Of a stretch of 64,000 nt of DNA, positions 13,601-24,853 are shown piece by piece (position 1 is the first letter of the stretch; every line of letters starts with the position of its first letter). The notes beneath the pieces were generated by a model. It was not told the DNA's origin and ran no database searches. It was given only the letters and a program-made list of their open reading frames with translations. The stretch lies in the NCBI GenBank assembly GCA_020466095.1, contig CM035807.1, forward strand, positions 25,448,129 through 25,512,128. Direction: 5' to 3'. This DNA is from Chlorops oryzae (lineage: Eukaryota > Arthropoda > Insecta > Diptera > Chloropidae). The translations under genes and the position numbers were made by a program.

Positions 13601-15608
13601 CCTGCACTTTTATGCTCGCTTACAAACGCAACTGGCAGTGTATTCACATACGTACAACGTACTTGCTAAGCCAGCGAACCGTACTAACGACCGACAATCC
13701 TGATAGTAGAGTGCCAAAAGGTAGATGCACGTGTGATGCGGGCGTACAGAAGTTGATATTTGTGCATGATGAGTAGTGTAAGCAAGCGTAAGTTTCAGCA
13801 TTCATGCTCCTGCAATATGATTTTTTTACTTCTTTCTTTCAAATCGAAAATGTTTCTGTGTGTGTGTGTGTGTGTGGTGAGTGTGCGTGTTAACGTGTGT
13901 TTCGTCGTATGCGATAAATTGCTTGCGAATGAGTTCGTTTGTTCTCTTCATACTGTATGCTTTCTCGAGTGTCTGCTTTTAGATACAGTATTAAATATGT
14001 ATGTGTGTGTGTGTGTAGTGCATTGAAGGTTTGCTAAAGACGGGTTGGAGAAGTGTAGAGAACGATAAGAGCGCTCTGCTAAAGTATAATGCAATGACAG
14101 CAAATCCCTGCAAACAGCATTAAAGCTTGAAAATTGATTCACATTACATTTTTCAGCATACCTTTTTTTTGCTTTTGCTCAATTATTTTGCATATTTCAA
14201 GGGGTAGGAAAAAGGATTAAATTTCTCATGATTTTCTGTGTGGCAGTTGGATGAAACGAAAGTTCTTTACACTTAAAGTAAATTTATATAAATTCTGAGC
14301 TTCTTTTTTGTGTCTTTCTGTGTCTTTCTTCCATCGGAGGCAGTCAAAGCGCGACGACTGACTCAATATGTACTTCAGAAAGATGTCAAATCCCTCTAAA
14401 TAATTCCTCATTTGTCAACAATTGAATAAAGAAAATGCGACGTTCAGTTCATTTGTGTGAAACTTTTTTGTTTTTTTTTTTTCGTAAAAAAAAAACTGCA
14501 GCATAGTTTCCCCTTTTCCATTCAGCTCTTAAATAATATAGTGAAAGAAGAAAGAGGGAAAAAGGGAAAATTGCTGCAATGCTCTTACTGTAAAGTGTGT
14601 ATTTCCAAGTGCTCCGAAGTAAATAAAAACAGAAAAGTCCCATCACAAGTTTTCTAATCTAGTCCAGTAAACTTCTTAGTAGGCACATAAGTACTTGAGT
14701 GCTAAGACTCTGCGAAGAAAGCTTTTTTTAAGCACCCGAACGGTAAGCGAACTGCTGCCGTTGTCGTCATTCATGCACGTTTTTTGTAGGGGAGGGGGTC
14801 GGTGGTTGTAGGTATGACTGATATTTCGGACTTGTACTAATGGACTGACTTACAGGAAAATTAGTCTCATACTTCATTCTTTTTTACAGCTTGGAGGCAA
14901 GTCTCAACGTAACATTCTTGACTTCTTTAGTACTAGCGTAGTTTTTGTAGGTATATATATTTGTCTATTAGGAAAAAGAAAAAGGAAAGTGAAATGTGTA
15001 TGGAAGTGTAAACCATTTGAAGTAATTAAATGTTTACCGAGTGTAGATGAGCACAACATGAAAATGGTTGAAAATGTTTAAAAAAGATTCCGAGTGGAGG
15101 TCCTAAATTTTTTAAATTTCCCAAATTTCACCAACTTAAGGCTTTAAAAAGCGCGCTATTTAAAAGCAGCAGATTTTCTCTTAAATAATTGGCATGTCAT
15201 AAGCACGCTCTAAGCTCCTCGTGAATGCTTTTGAGAATCTGCTTTGGATTAATTCCATTCCATGTAGAGCTTTATAAGCCCGACTGTTGTGCATTCCCCA
15301 CACCTTGCGAAGGAACTCAGGCAATTAAATGCAATTAAAATAGATCCATAGATTGCATAGTATAAGGGTCATTAAAATCTGAATTAAGCTTAACATTGTT
15401 TTGTGAATTCGAATCCATCATTCAATTGTGAAAAATTCACATTCTTTCATTTTTGCCTCAAAGTATGCAACAAAATATTTATTTCCATGAAAGTCACTCA
15501 TTTCACTTAAGTCTAATACTCAATGAAAGCACACCAAGCGTTAATCTTGATTCAGGAAAAAACGCTGTTGATTTTCATGCTGTTGTTGTTGGTTTGCGTG
15601 TATTGTTG

Positions 15609-15661
15609 CTCTCTCTCTCTCTCTCTCTCTTTCTTCTCTCTCTCTCTCTCTCTCTCTCTCT
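15609..15661 (+). repeat. Pure CT tract, 53 nt
   Basis: An uninterrupted pyrimidine run made of CT repeats with one TTTCTTC interruption, ending about 760 bases upstream of the first secure heph exon. If this region is transcribed as upstream intron, the RNA would carry CUCUCU motifs close to the exon. Confidence 0.9.
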
Positions 15662-16424
15662 GTAGTGTCATAGTCAACTTTATCACTTCAAGCGATTGTG
15701 CGGTATGTTGTTCAAAGCATGATGGCGCGGTTGCAGGATGTTATTTTTCTGTTTGTCACATTCTTTTGTGTTTGTGTGTGTTTTTCTTTTGCTTTGTTTT
15801 ACTTTTATGACGCAGAAATTTCGGTGTAAAATACTTTAAGCAACTAGATGGATGGCGGGATGTGCCTTCACTTTCAAAGCACAAAAAAAAATAAGTAAGG
15901 AAGAACGATACGCAGGATAGCATGTAGTATATTCACTCGTGAGGAATGTGCTTGTGCGTGTAATTGTGCGTATGGAAGTTTATAGTAGGGAAGTCGACGA
16001 GAGTATAGGTACTTTTTCTGTGGAAAATTACCCTTTTCAATCCGTGTAAGTAGGTAATCCGTGAGAACAGACATTTTATATTTTTCTTTTGTTTTTGGTT
16101 TATTTTTATTTTTTTTTTCCTTAATTAAGTGCAAAAGCAAACATGAGTAATTAAACGTTATTTACATATGGATGGCACAGAGAAACACAATTATTTTGAT
16201 GTTGCTGCTGCGAGACGTGTGTGTGTGCGTTTGACTGTGTGGTTTAATATGAAAGAATATTTAAAATAAAATATTTCTCTGAAAATAAAATCTTCCGCTC
16301 GCTGCAGTCACTTTCGAGTACCACTTTGCGTGGAGTACTTTCCTTTGTATAAATACTGAAAAACAAATATTTATGTAAAAATATTTTGTTCTAAAGTTTT
16401 CCTTTTCCTCCATTTTATTTTTAG

Positions 16425-16545
16425 CGCGGAAGCGACGAGCTTTTAAGTCAAGCAGCAATTATGGCGCCCGCATCCGACAACAATAATCAGGATCTTGCCA
16501 CAAAGAAAGCCAAATTGGAAACAAACGCCGTACTTGGCGGTGTTG
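16425..16545 (+). CDS. heph: heph exon: N-terminal RGSDELL block
   Basis: This 121-nt exon begins after a TTTTTAG acceptor and ends at a GTAAG donor (16546). Read in phase 0 it gives RGSDELLSQAAIMAPASDNN, continues through a short basic KKAKLE patch and ends in LGGV plus one base. RGSDEL is the conserved sequence found near the N-terminus of animal PTBs (KRGSDELF in vertebrates), and the KKAKLE patch fits the bipartite nuclear localisation region known for that end of the protein. A methionine codon at 16461 lies inside the exon and could serve as a start in shorter isoforms. I prefer to treat the exon as internal, because the conserved residues before that ATG are in frame and preceded by a good acceptor. 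The upstream exon supplying the true start is not secure. Confidence 0.92.
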
Positions 16546-16695
16546 GTAAGTTGCAAAAGAAATTAAATCATTTACTTAAATATATAACGATTTCTAATAA
16601 CCTCAGCACGCTAAACTAGTGCAGAAAATCAAGGAGCATTTATGGTCTTCACTTGAGAGGAATAAAAATTCATTTTCAAAATAAAAGGATAAGTT

Positions 16696-16806
16696 TTTCT
16701 TCCCTTAGGGGCGGGCTCAAAAGCAATCGGCCGTCGAAACAGTCGAAGCAATAACAGAAACACTTCAAAAAATTTCTGATTCATTTCTTCCCTTAGGGGC
16801 GGGCTC
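16696..16806 (+). repeat. Mosaic insertion bounded by a 23-bp direct repeat
   Basis: A 23-bp segment (TTTCTTCCCTTAGGGGCGGG then CTC) occurs at 16696-16718 and again at 16784-16806. Between them, 16719-16768 matches 18281-18330 at 48 of 50 bases, and 16772-16788 is identical to 16861-16877. The block therefore consists of copies of three local sequences placed end to end. This pattern is known from templated end-joining repair of double-strand breaks, for instance after transposon excision; an assembly artefact is the alternative. Confidence 0.8.
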
Positions 16807-16903
16807 TCTCCAGTTCTGTCAGAAATTAAACAGAAAAAAAAACACTACATATACACATAGATTTCTGATTCATTTCTGAAGCGTTTTTTTTATACATATG
16901 ACT

Positions 16904-17142
16904 AGAGCGTGTATTTTTAAGCATTTATAAATTTGAAGCATACTTTGTGGGGGGGATATTTTTTTTCTTATCACCATTTTGGAAATAAGTAGCGAATTTG
17001 AACTTCAAGGGGATTTCCTAGCTTTGAAAAAGTCTTAAATAGGCTAAAAATCGATTTGAATCTTAACTTTATGTAAATTGAACAAATTTTTTGCCCCATA
17101 AAGTACGCTTCAATTTTATAAATGCTTAAAAATACACGCTCT
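16904..17142. repeat. Inverted-repeat element with arms of about 49 bp (MITE-like)
   Basis: The left arm starts AGAGCGTGTATTTTTAAGCA at 16904. The right arm, 17094-17142, is its reverse complement with only a few differences. The 17150-17215 flank shares a run (CTTTAAACGTGAAAAGAT and following) with 38411-38460, so the region belongs to dispersed repeat material. No transposase is present. Confidence 0.7.
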
Positions 17143-20100
17143 ACATATGACAGAGCTAAAGATAGCCCTTTAAACGTGAAAAGATCGAGAAAGCGGAAAA
17201 ATGCAAAATTTTTCATACAAAACTTCGTTCATTAATTTTTAAGCCTTCTTGATTTGCCAGTTTTAGAAATTTTCGAGGCAAAAACACGTTTAAGAGAAGA
17301 CCCGTCACCCAGTATTTTTCTTTCGTTCGCGACCACATTTTCCAACATTTTCCGTTTAAGTTTCTCTGTAATTAGATAGTATGGTATGTGGTAGCTTTAC
17401 ATGTGGTGCAGAAGCTTAGTTAGAAATTTCCATAAAGAAACTGTTAAATAAAAGCGCTAGCGATCGCGATCCCATTAATGAAATTGGTTTCAAGTTTCCT
17501 AGGACTTGCTGCAAAATAAAATCGGGAATGTCACTGCTTTGCCATTCTCACATGCAGCTTGCATAACCCAACCAATCCTAATAATTGTAAGACTTACATC
17601 GGCCGGTTGAACACTAGAAACTCTGGCACTGTATGACGACAGAGCAATATTATTAGAAGAAAAGAAGTGTACCCCATTTCATTTGATACCAGTAAGGAAA
17701 TGATTCAATCAATCCTCGCCCATTTCCATTTTTTTATGTTTTTATATAATTTTTTTTTTAATACTGTCAACCACCAAAACTCAAAATGGCGTTCGCTCGT
17801 TGTTTCCTTTACCAACAAACCGCTTAATCATTTACGTAATTAAGTAAAAGCCACGAAAATATTCCCTCTAAGCCACAAAAATAAACAAAAACAAATCAAC
17901 ACCATTTTCAGTCCTACATTAATGAACGAACTTGCCGGTCTGTTAATTTGCCTCATCGCCGCAATAATGTAAGGGAACGCGCATCGGTAAGGCAACATAA
18001 CGCAACTCCCATCATTCATTTATAAAATACATACGTAGGCATTGATTTGGTGAACACAAATCAGTTTCATTGAAATAACTTCGACTAATTTCGTTTCGAG
18101 GGCTGAATGCCAACCACCGCCATCACCACCACGGCCACTCTCGCGGCGTATAAACATATTTTTTTGTCAATCAAAATTCGAAAATCGAAAGCCATTGTAT
18201 GTGTGCATATTGTTGCGGTTTTGGTGGGCTTATGATTTTCCAAAAAGCATAAACTCGCGCTTATCGCCACATTGAGCCACAAAAGCAATCGGCCGTCGAA
18301 ACAGTCGAAGCAATAACAGAAAAATTTCAATGCTCGCACGTAAAGTAAACAAATCAAAAGGTCATACTTCACTGTGCTGTTCTGTGCTGTGCTATGCTTC
18401 CGTCGATTCTTCAAAAAGCAATGATTTCGATTAAGAACAATTATGCAAAATATGCCGAAAAATATGCAGTAAAATTTGTTAATTAGACAATCGAACCATA
18501 AAAGGCATAGAAATTCCTTTATGAAATATTTCGAGATGATGAAATGAAAACACGTTTATGCATTGCTTATTAATTTTTGCTATGAAATTTCTGGCTTTAT
18601 ATTTCTTTTAAAAATTCTCATACAAAAATTCAAGCAGCCATAATACACATGCCGAACATCTGGCACTGAAATCAGCTTCCATTGTATGTATGTGTGTGTG
18701 TGTGAGTTTCCTTGTTGCAACATATCCGGCAAGTCATTTAATATATGCCGAAACTTCGGTTCCTGTAAAATAATGAACAACTTTATCCTGGTCATCGATA
18801 TAATGAGCATACTTTCAGTATTCACAGCATACGGAGCAGCCAGCCACTGTGTGTGTTGTGCGGTGGTCGAATCGTCCGATTTAATACCAATACCAAGAAA
18901 AACTTCCGATGCCACGAGACAATGAACGTACGCTCGACTTAAATACACACAGACACGCTGATAACGACGACAATAATGATAGTGATAATGATGACAAAAA
19001 AATAAAAATAAAATGGCTGGAAAAGAGAAAAAGGTTATGAAAGCGAACAATCAGCTCTTCCAGCGGCGAAAGGTCGACGTGCCGTTTATTATTATGGAAT
19101 GCTATTGTTTTCGGGCAATCTATCTGATAGCTTTATTGAAAGCATATTGGGTAAATATCTTTGTGAAGAGAGCAAAGGCGGCGGCGGCGGGAGCGCGAAT
19201 ATGTTAAATTTTGAGCCGGCATCGAAATTTTTAATTAGTATCCAATTAATAAAATACCGCTGAGCCTGAAAAATAAAGCAGAATGGAATTTCGGTTTTGG
19301 GTGGAAAATTTCATTCGGAAAGCTTTTTCTGGTTAACGCTCTGTCGGAAATGAAAATCTTCAGAACTTTTCTGATTTCACAATATTGAATCGGTGGGATT
19401 AAAAACATTCAATTAAAATTAATTTTTTACTGCTTTCCGGATGACAAGAATAGCACATTTCAGGCCGTCAAATCTGCCTTTAAGCATATATCCTAGTAAT
19501 TACCATTTGGAAATTTTCCTAATTGAAATTATTCCTAACTAAATGCAAGAACGTTTCATCATAACCACCGTTCTTGCATATACATACAAACATACCTAGA
19601 TTACTCATACTTACGTCTCGATATGTTGAAAGGTGAACAAAGTCAAGCCAAAGTATGCCAACCGCTGCCGCCGCCGCCGCCACTTTACTGCCAATTTTCA
19701 TTAACGAAATGAAAACGGATGTCAGCCCAAATTGATTTACCGATGTTGAACGCCAACACTTTCATATACCCTTCACACGCACACACACCCATTTTATCCA
19801 CATCGATACCAAAAGCCACTCATACATTCCTAGAAACCATCTCAGCGTACCAACTTCGTTCGCAAGGACTTCTGCGTTATTTCCTTTCCTTGCGCTCTGA
19901 GTAAGGTAATTTCTATGCACATTGATCGATACAAAAATCGAAAAAAAATTCTATTTTTTTTCAAAAATAATTTTTATTGCTAGCAAACGACTGCTGTGGG
20001 TACATACATACATATAAATGTGTATGTATGTGTGTGTGTAGTACGTTGCGTACCTGTAAGCACTTTTACTCCTTTCGTTACATCCAATTGCCTCGCTTGC

Positions 20101-20789
20101 TCTTTACATACGAATATTTGAATAGAAATTGTGTGCGCGCTGCTTCAGTGTTTTTGCAACCGCATAGCATAATATTTATTTATTACTTCACAAAGGACTT
20201 TTTCTATTAATTAAAAAGCAACAGACTCGCTTTTGGCTTTATATGCTGCAGCAGACGACAGTATACCAGCTGTGACTTGGTCGGGTTTTTTCTTATCATT
20301 TTTTGAGATCGTTTTGGTGTGGCTCGCACTGGAAGCTTTAAGAGGAGATTCTGCTATTATATTCAAATTGAAAGCATACAAGTGTGAAATAATTTATAAA
20401 GGACTAAAAATTTGTTTTTCTTGTACGACAAAAGTCATTTAAATACGAAGTATTTAGTAATGAACCCTTACTAATGAACATGGATGGTCCATTAATAAGG
20501 GCCAAAAAAAAAAACTTCGTGAACAAATGTCGTTAGTGTCCAAATTAATGCCTCTGTATATGAAATCAAGTCTCCGGGTAACTCAAAATCGGTATCGCAT
20601 AGACACACAGGCGACCTTGAGGAATATTATGATTATGACTTTGAAAAAAAAAATACGCCATAAAAGTTACGAAAATTTCCTTAAGAACGATGAAAAAATC
20701 TAAATTAATGAAACTTGAAAATGTTTTTCAAACCTTTCCTTGACTGATGCCAAAAAAATTATTTCAAATAATTTTTTCTTTTCCGAAGG

Positions 20790-20946
20790 AAAGGGTATAT
20801 TAAGTTTGGCACGGTGTATGTAACATACCAAAGGATGCGGTAGATATAGACTTATATATTTATTCTTGATCAGGGTGATCAAAGAATATCTAGCCATGTC
20901 TGTCGTCTGTCTGTCTCGTCTGTCTGTTTGTCTGTCTGTCTATCTA

Positions 20947-20977
<31 letters not shown>

Positions 20978-21345
20978 GGTCACATTTAGTTTTTCGTAAT
21001 TTACTCCTAAGCCATGAAAGATATCATATTGAAATTTGGCATGGACTTCAACCAGGTAAATGTCCAAAAACTGCATACAAATTTTTTTCGTAGTCCCTTC
21101 TTGGGTCGTGGGAAGTGCTTCAGAAGTTTCAAAAATCACGATTTTTAACGTTTTTCCTGGAAACTTTTTTACTATACATCCCAGCTTATTGAAATTTGGT
21201 GTGTGTATAGCTACTATGTAGACTTAAGCTTTCGCTGAAAAAAAAATTGCGACATCGCTATAACTATGGTCATCATCCTACACAATAGAAAAAAACTACT
21301 CTTTCTCTTATTCTCATATCTGAATACAAAAATTAATTTTTTTCT
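20790..21345 (+). mobile_element. Dispersed transposon-like repeat with internal (TCTG)n tract
   Basis: Sequence such as TTTGGCACGGTGTATGTAAC, then ATTCTTGATCAGGGTGATCA, then AGCCATGTCTGTCGTCTGTC followed by a TCTG microsatellite (about 20897-20979), is the organisation of a family common in fly genomes. It runs directly into the satellite that follows. No coding capacity is visible. I cannot name the family with certainty; a Helitron-like non-autonomous element is one possibility because such elements often combine a microsatellite and tandem repeats. Confidence 0.5.
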
Positions 21346-21349
21346 TCAT

Positions 21350-22035
21350 CTGATTGTGTATTTTGCCGCCAAATAAAGTCGTCCATTATGGATAAATTTT
21401 GACCATGACCACATTTCGCGAAATTCGCAAAAATTGATTTTCACTATTTTGAATTGAGTATTTCGCAGCTAAACAAAATGTCCTCTAAGGGTTAAAATTT
21501 GATCAAGACCACCATCCGCGAAATTCGCGAAAATTTGATTTTCACTATTTTGAAGTGAGTATTTCGCAGCTAAACTAAATTTCCTCTAAGGGTTAAAATT
21601 TGATCAAGACCACCATCCGCGAAATTCGCGAAATTTGATTTTCATAGTTTGAATTGAGTATTTCGCAGTTAAACAAAATGTCCTCTAAGGGTTAAAATTT
21701 GATCAAGACCACCATCCGCGAAATTCGCGAAAACCTGATTTTCACTATTTTGAATTGAGTATTTCACAGCTAAACAAAATGTCCTTAAGGGTTGAATATT
21801 TGATCAAGACCACCATCCGCGAAATTCGCGAAAATTTGATTTTCACTATTTTGAAGTGAGTATTTCGCAGCTAAACTAAATTTCCTCTAAGGGTTAAAAT
21901 GTGATCAAACCACCATTCCGCGAAATTCGCGAAAATTTGATTTTCAACTATTTATGAATTGAGTATTTCGCAGCTAGACATATTGTCCTCGGTAACGGTT
22001 AAAATTTGACCATGACCACCATTCGCGAAATTTTT
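21350..22035 (+). repeat. Tandem satellite, unit about 101 bp, six to seven copies
   Basis: The same unit recurs with the TTTTCAC(T)ATTTTGAA landmark at 21441, 21542, 21642, 21742, 21843 and 21944, a period of 100-101 bases. Each unit carries GTATTTCGCAGCTAAACAAA, then CCTCTAAGGGTTAAAATTTG, then a 13-base dyad CGCGAA-A-TTCGCG. The first and last copies are more diverged, as expected at array edges. Confidence 0.93.
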
Positions 22036-24123
22036 TTGACTTAATAATAATCTCGAGTTTTAGAACCTAAATCGAAGTACAGATAAGGTATAAATAGATT
22101 CCAAGCTAGAACAACGAAAACGGCAGGAATTTTCGAATTAAGGTAATGTTTTAAACATATTTTAGGCTGAGGAAAAGGTGTGTGCAATCGGCTTTGCCGA
22201 TGTAAATTTTTACTTTGTTTCTATATAACATTGTAAACCATAAAACATCTTTCAGAAGAATGAGCTTGGTTTAAAGGCATTTTTCGCTATTTTTCGTTCA
22301 TTTTTTTAGAGCATTATTCACGACATTTTCTTAAGACAGTTAGAGGTGCAAATAAGTTTGTTTGTTGCTCAATTAAGAAGAAAGGTCCTGTGCTTATTTC
22401 AAAACTGATTGGAAAGAAATCATTTTAGTTCATTTTCTTCCGCGCACGAAACATAAGCCAGAATCCAACTTTGAGAATCCCTCAACTAGGTTAAAGCTTC
22501 TTTAGTGGAGACAGACATTAGACAATGAAACGAGTTACAGTAGATCTCAAGTAATATGTCACTTCTCTCAATTGGTAGCCGAACTTGGAGACGAAAAAAA
22601 AACATTCGAAAGCTTAAGAACATAAAACAAGAGAGCCACATCTTTCTCCAATCTAACTTTATGTATTTTTTCTTGGTGTTTGACTTTCGAAAAATGTAAA
22701 AAAAAAAAAAAAAAACATAAACCGAAACGATGTCCTTGGCACTTTCCCAAAACTATAAAAAGCCATAAGCACGAAGTTATAACAGCAAACATCAATAAAT
22801 ACTGAAGTGACAACTGAAAAGAGTCGGCGACATGTCGCTTGCGATCCAAGTTAAGTGGATATTGCACGGACGTGAAGAAAATTTTTGAAAGTTTTTTGCG
22901 ATGAGGTCTTGTCGTGCGACAAAGGACTATCCGATCCGATCGGTCATTCATTTAGGGTTACAACAATTTTTTCTTATTTATTCCTGAGAACAATTGAAAT
23001 AACCAAATTGAAAAATTCCTTGACATTCCAAGAGGAAACTAAATTTAGCTACGAAAAAGAGATCAAATAAAAAAGAAGCATAATACTTACATATAAAGAA
23101 TACAATACGCATACAATGACAAAAGAAGGCCACAATAAAACATCACACGGCAAGCAATGAAATTCACGTAAATGTAATAAAAACGTTTCGCCATATATTG
23201 GTGGGTGATAAATACTCAAAACGAATGGGCGCGGACGAAGGAGGAAGGATGGTGGTGATGACAATGGTGATAGCGGCGGCGGTGCTTGCTGTAGCTTTTG
23301 TACTCTCTTCAACATATGTTGTGGCCGCTATGTCCTGCATATCCTCGATTCATGTGCTCCGGTTTTTTTTTCCCGTTCTTTTACTATTGCTTTTTTCTTG
23401 TGTTTGAACGTATTGTATGCATAGTACTTGTATTTGTTTGTTTATTGGCCGATTTTTGGTTTAATGGTCATGTTCGGCACGTTCGTGTGCGATCATGTAT
23501 CGTTGGAGGAATGAAAAAGCAAGTCAGACAAAAAATTTGTATGCTTGTTTCTTACTTGTTATTGTTGGGTGTAGTGTGAGGGGTTTTTTCGTTTTTTGTT
23601 CTCTCTCTCCTAGTGTCCTCTTTTCTATTAGAGCCGTTACTGTCGCATAGCTAAACAAAGCTAAGCCAGTACACAGCAGACTAGTGTGCTGATTCGGGAG
23701 GGGATCTTTTTTTTTTTTTTTTTTTTGTTCAACAATATCTTTTCACGTTTGTTACAATTGAAATAACATATCAGTCCTGCTGCTGTTGTCAAGCTTTTCC
23801 TTCTCTATTTGTGTGTGTTGGATTGGAGCTTTGTTATTTAGAGTGTGCTTGGTTTAGATAAAACGGTTACTCCAGTGGACGTTTGGAATTTAAAACTATT
23901 TTTCGTTGAACAGAAATTGCACTGTTGTTGTTGTTGTTGATGGTGGTGCTTCGAAGAGACTCCGATTACAATCGAAAATATCGAATTGAGGATTTTTGAT
24001 TCCCAGCAAATTGATTTTGTGAAGTGTGAAGAATTAAAGCTGATAGTTTTATTCGTTTATAACGACTGAAAGGGCGAACTGCAAGCCATCGGCATGGACT
24101 AGTCCTTGGCTTCTGAAAATAGA

Positions 24124-24595
24124 CCTCTCTCTTTCTCTCTCTCTCTCTCTCTCTTCTTTCTCTCTCTCTCTTTCTCTCTCTCTCTTTCTCTCTCTCTCTT
24201 TTCTCTCTTTTCTCTCTTCTCTCTTTTTTTCTCTCTCTCTCTTTTTCTCTCTCTCTCTCTTTTTCTCTCTCTCTCTCTTTTTCTCTCTCTCTCTTTTTTT
24301 CTCTCTCTTTTTCTCTCTCTTTTTTCTCTCTCTCTCTCTTTTTCTCTCTCTCTCTCTCTTTTTCTCTCTCTCTCTCTTTTTTCTTCTCTCTCTCTTTTTC
24401 TCTCTCTCTCTCTTTTTCTCTCTCTCTCTCTCTTTTCTCTTTTTCTCTCTCTCTCTTTTTCTCTCTCTCTCTCTTTTTTCTCTCTCTCTCTTTCTCTCTC
24501 TTTTCTCTCTCTCTCTCTCTCTCTTTCTTTTTCTCTCTTCTCTCTTTTCTCTCTCTCTCTCTCTTTCTCTCTCTTTTCTCTCTCTCTCTCTCTTT

Positions 24596-24632
<37 letters not shown>

Positions 24633-24853
24633 TTCTCTCTCTTCTCTCTTTCTCTCTCTCTCTCTTTCTCTCTTTCTCTCTCTCTTCTCTCTCTTTCTTC
24701 TCTCTCTTCTTTCTCTCTCTTTCTCTCTCTTCTTTCTCTTTCTTCTCTCTCTTTCTCTTCTTTCTCTCTCCTTCTCTTTCTCTCTCTTCTCTTTCTTTTC
24801 TCTTCTTCTTTCTCTCTTCTCTTTCTTTCTCATTCTCTCTCACTCTCTCTCCT
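24124..24853 (+). repeat. Giant CT-rich (polypyrimidine) array in heph intron
   Basis: From 24124 to 24831 there is not one purine: 708 consecutive C or T bases, mostly CTCTCT blocks separated by TTT to TTTTTTT. After single A bases at 24832 and 24842 it continues to 24853. The pyrimidine strand is the sense strand of heph, so the pre-mRNA would read CUCUCUUUCUCU for over 700 nt. CUCUCU and UCUU are the preferred sites of PTB, the product of this gene. It lies 6.3 kb upstream of the RRM1 exon. Very long apparent ORFs here on both strands are low-complexity artefacts. Confidence 0.97.

Larger units (their letters stand above)
6723..16424. other. Stretch without a recognised gene (probable upstream intron or promoter region of heph)
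   Basis: I see no exon with family similarity. Present are a CA tract at 7649-7677, a 30-base A run at 7939-7968, a degenerate ACCAAC-type tandem near 9175-9228, a 24-bp palindrome at 9527-9550, GA runs at 10558-10610, GTC/GTT runs near 13230-13256, and a pure CT tract at 15609-15661. The last 40 bases are T-rich and end in the TTTAG acceptor of the first secure heph exon. Confidence 0.5.

Noticed and set aside
18580..19050. 156-codon - strand ORF
   Set aside because: No recognisable family; it runs through CA/GT tracts and lies opposite to heph in its intron. Kept out for lack of support.
21350..22035. CRISPR-like regular repeats
   Set aside because: Units are contiguous with no unique spacers and the genome is eukaryotic; this is a tandem satellite.
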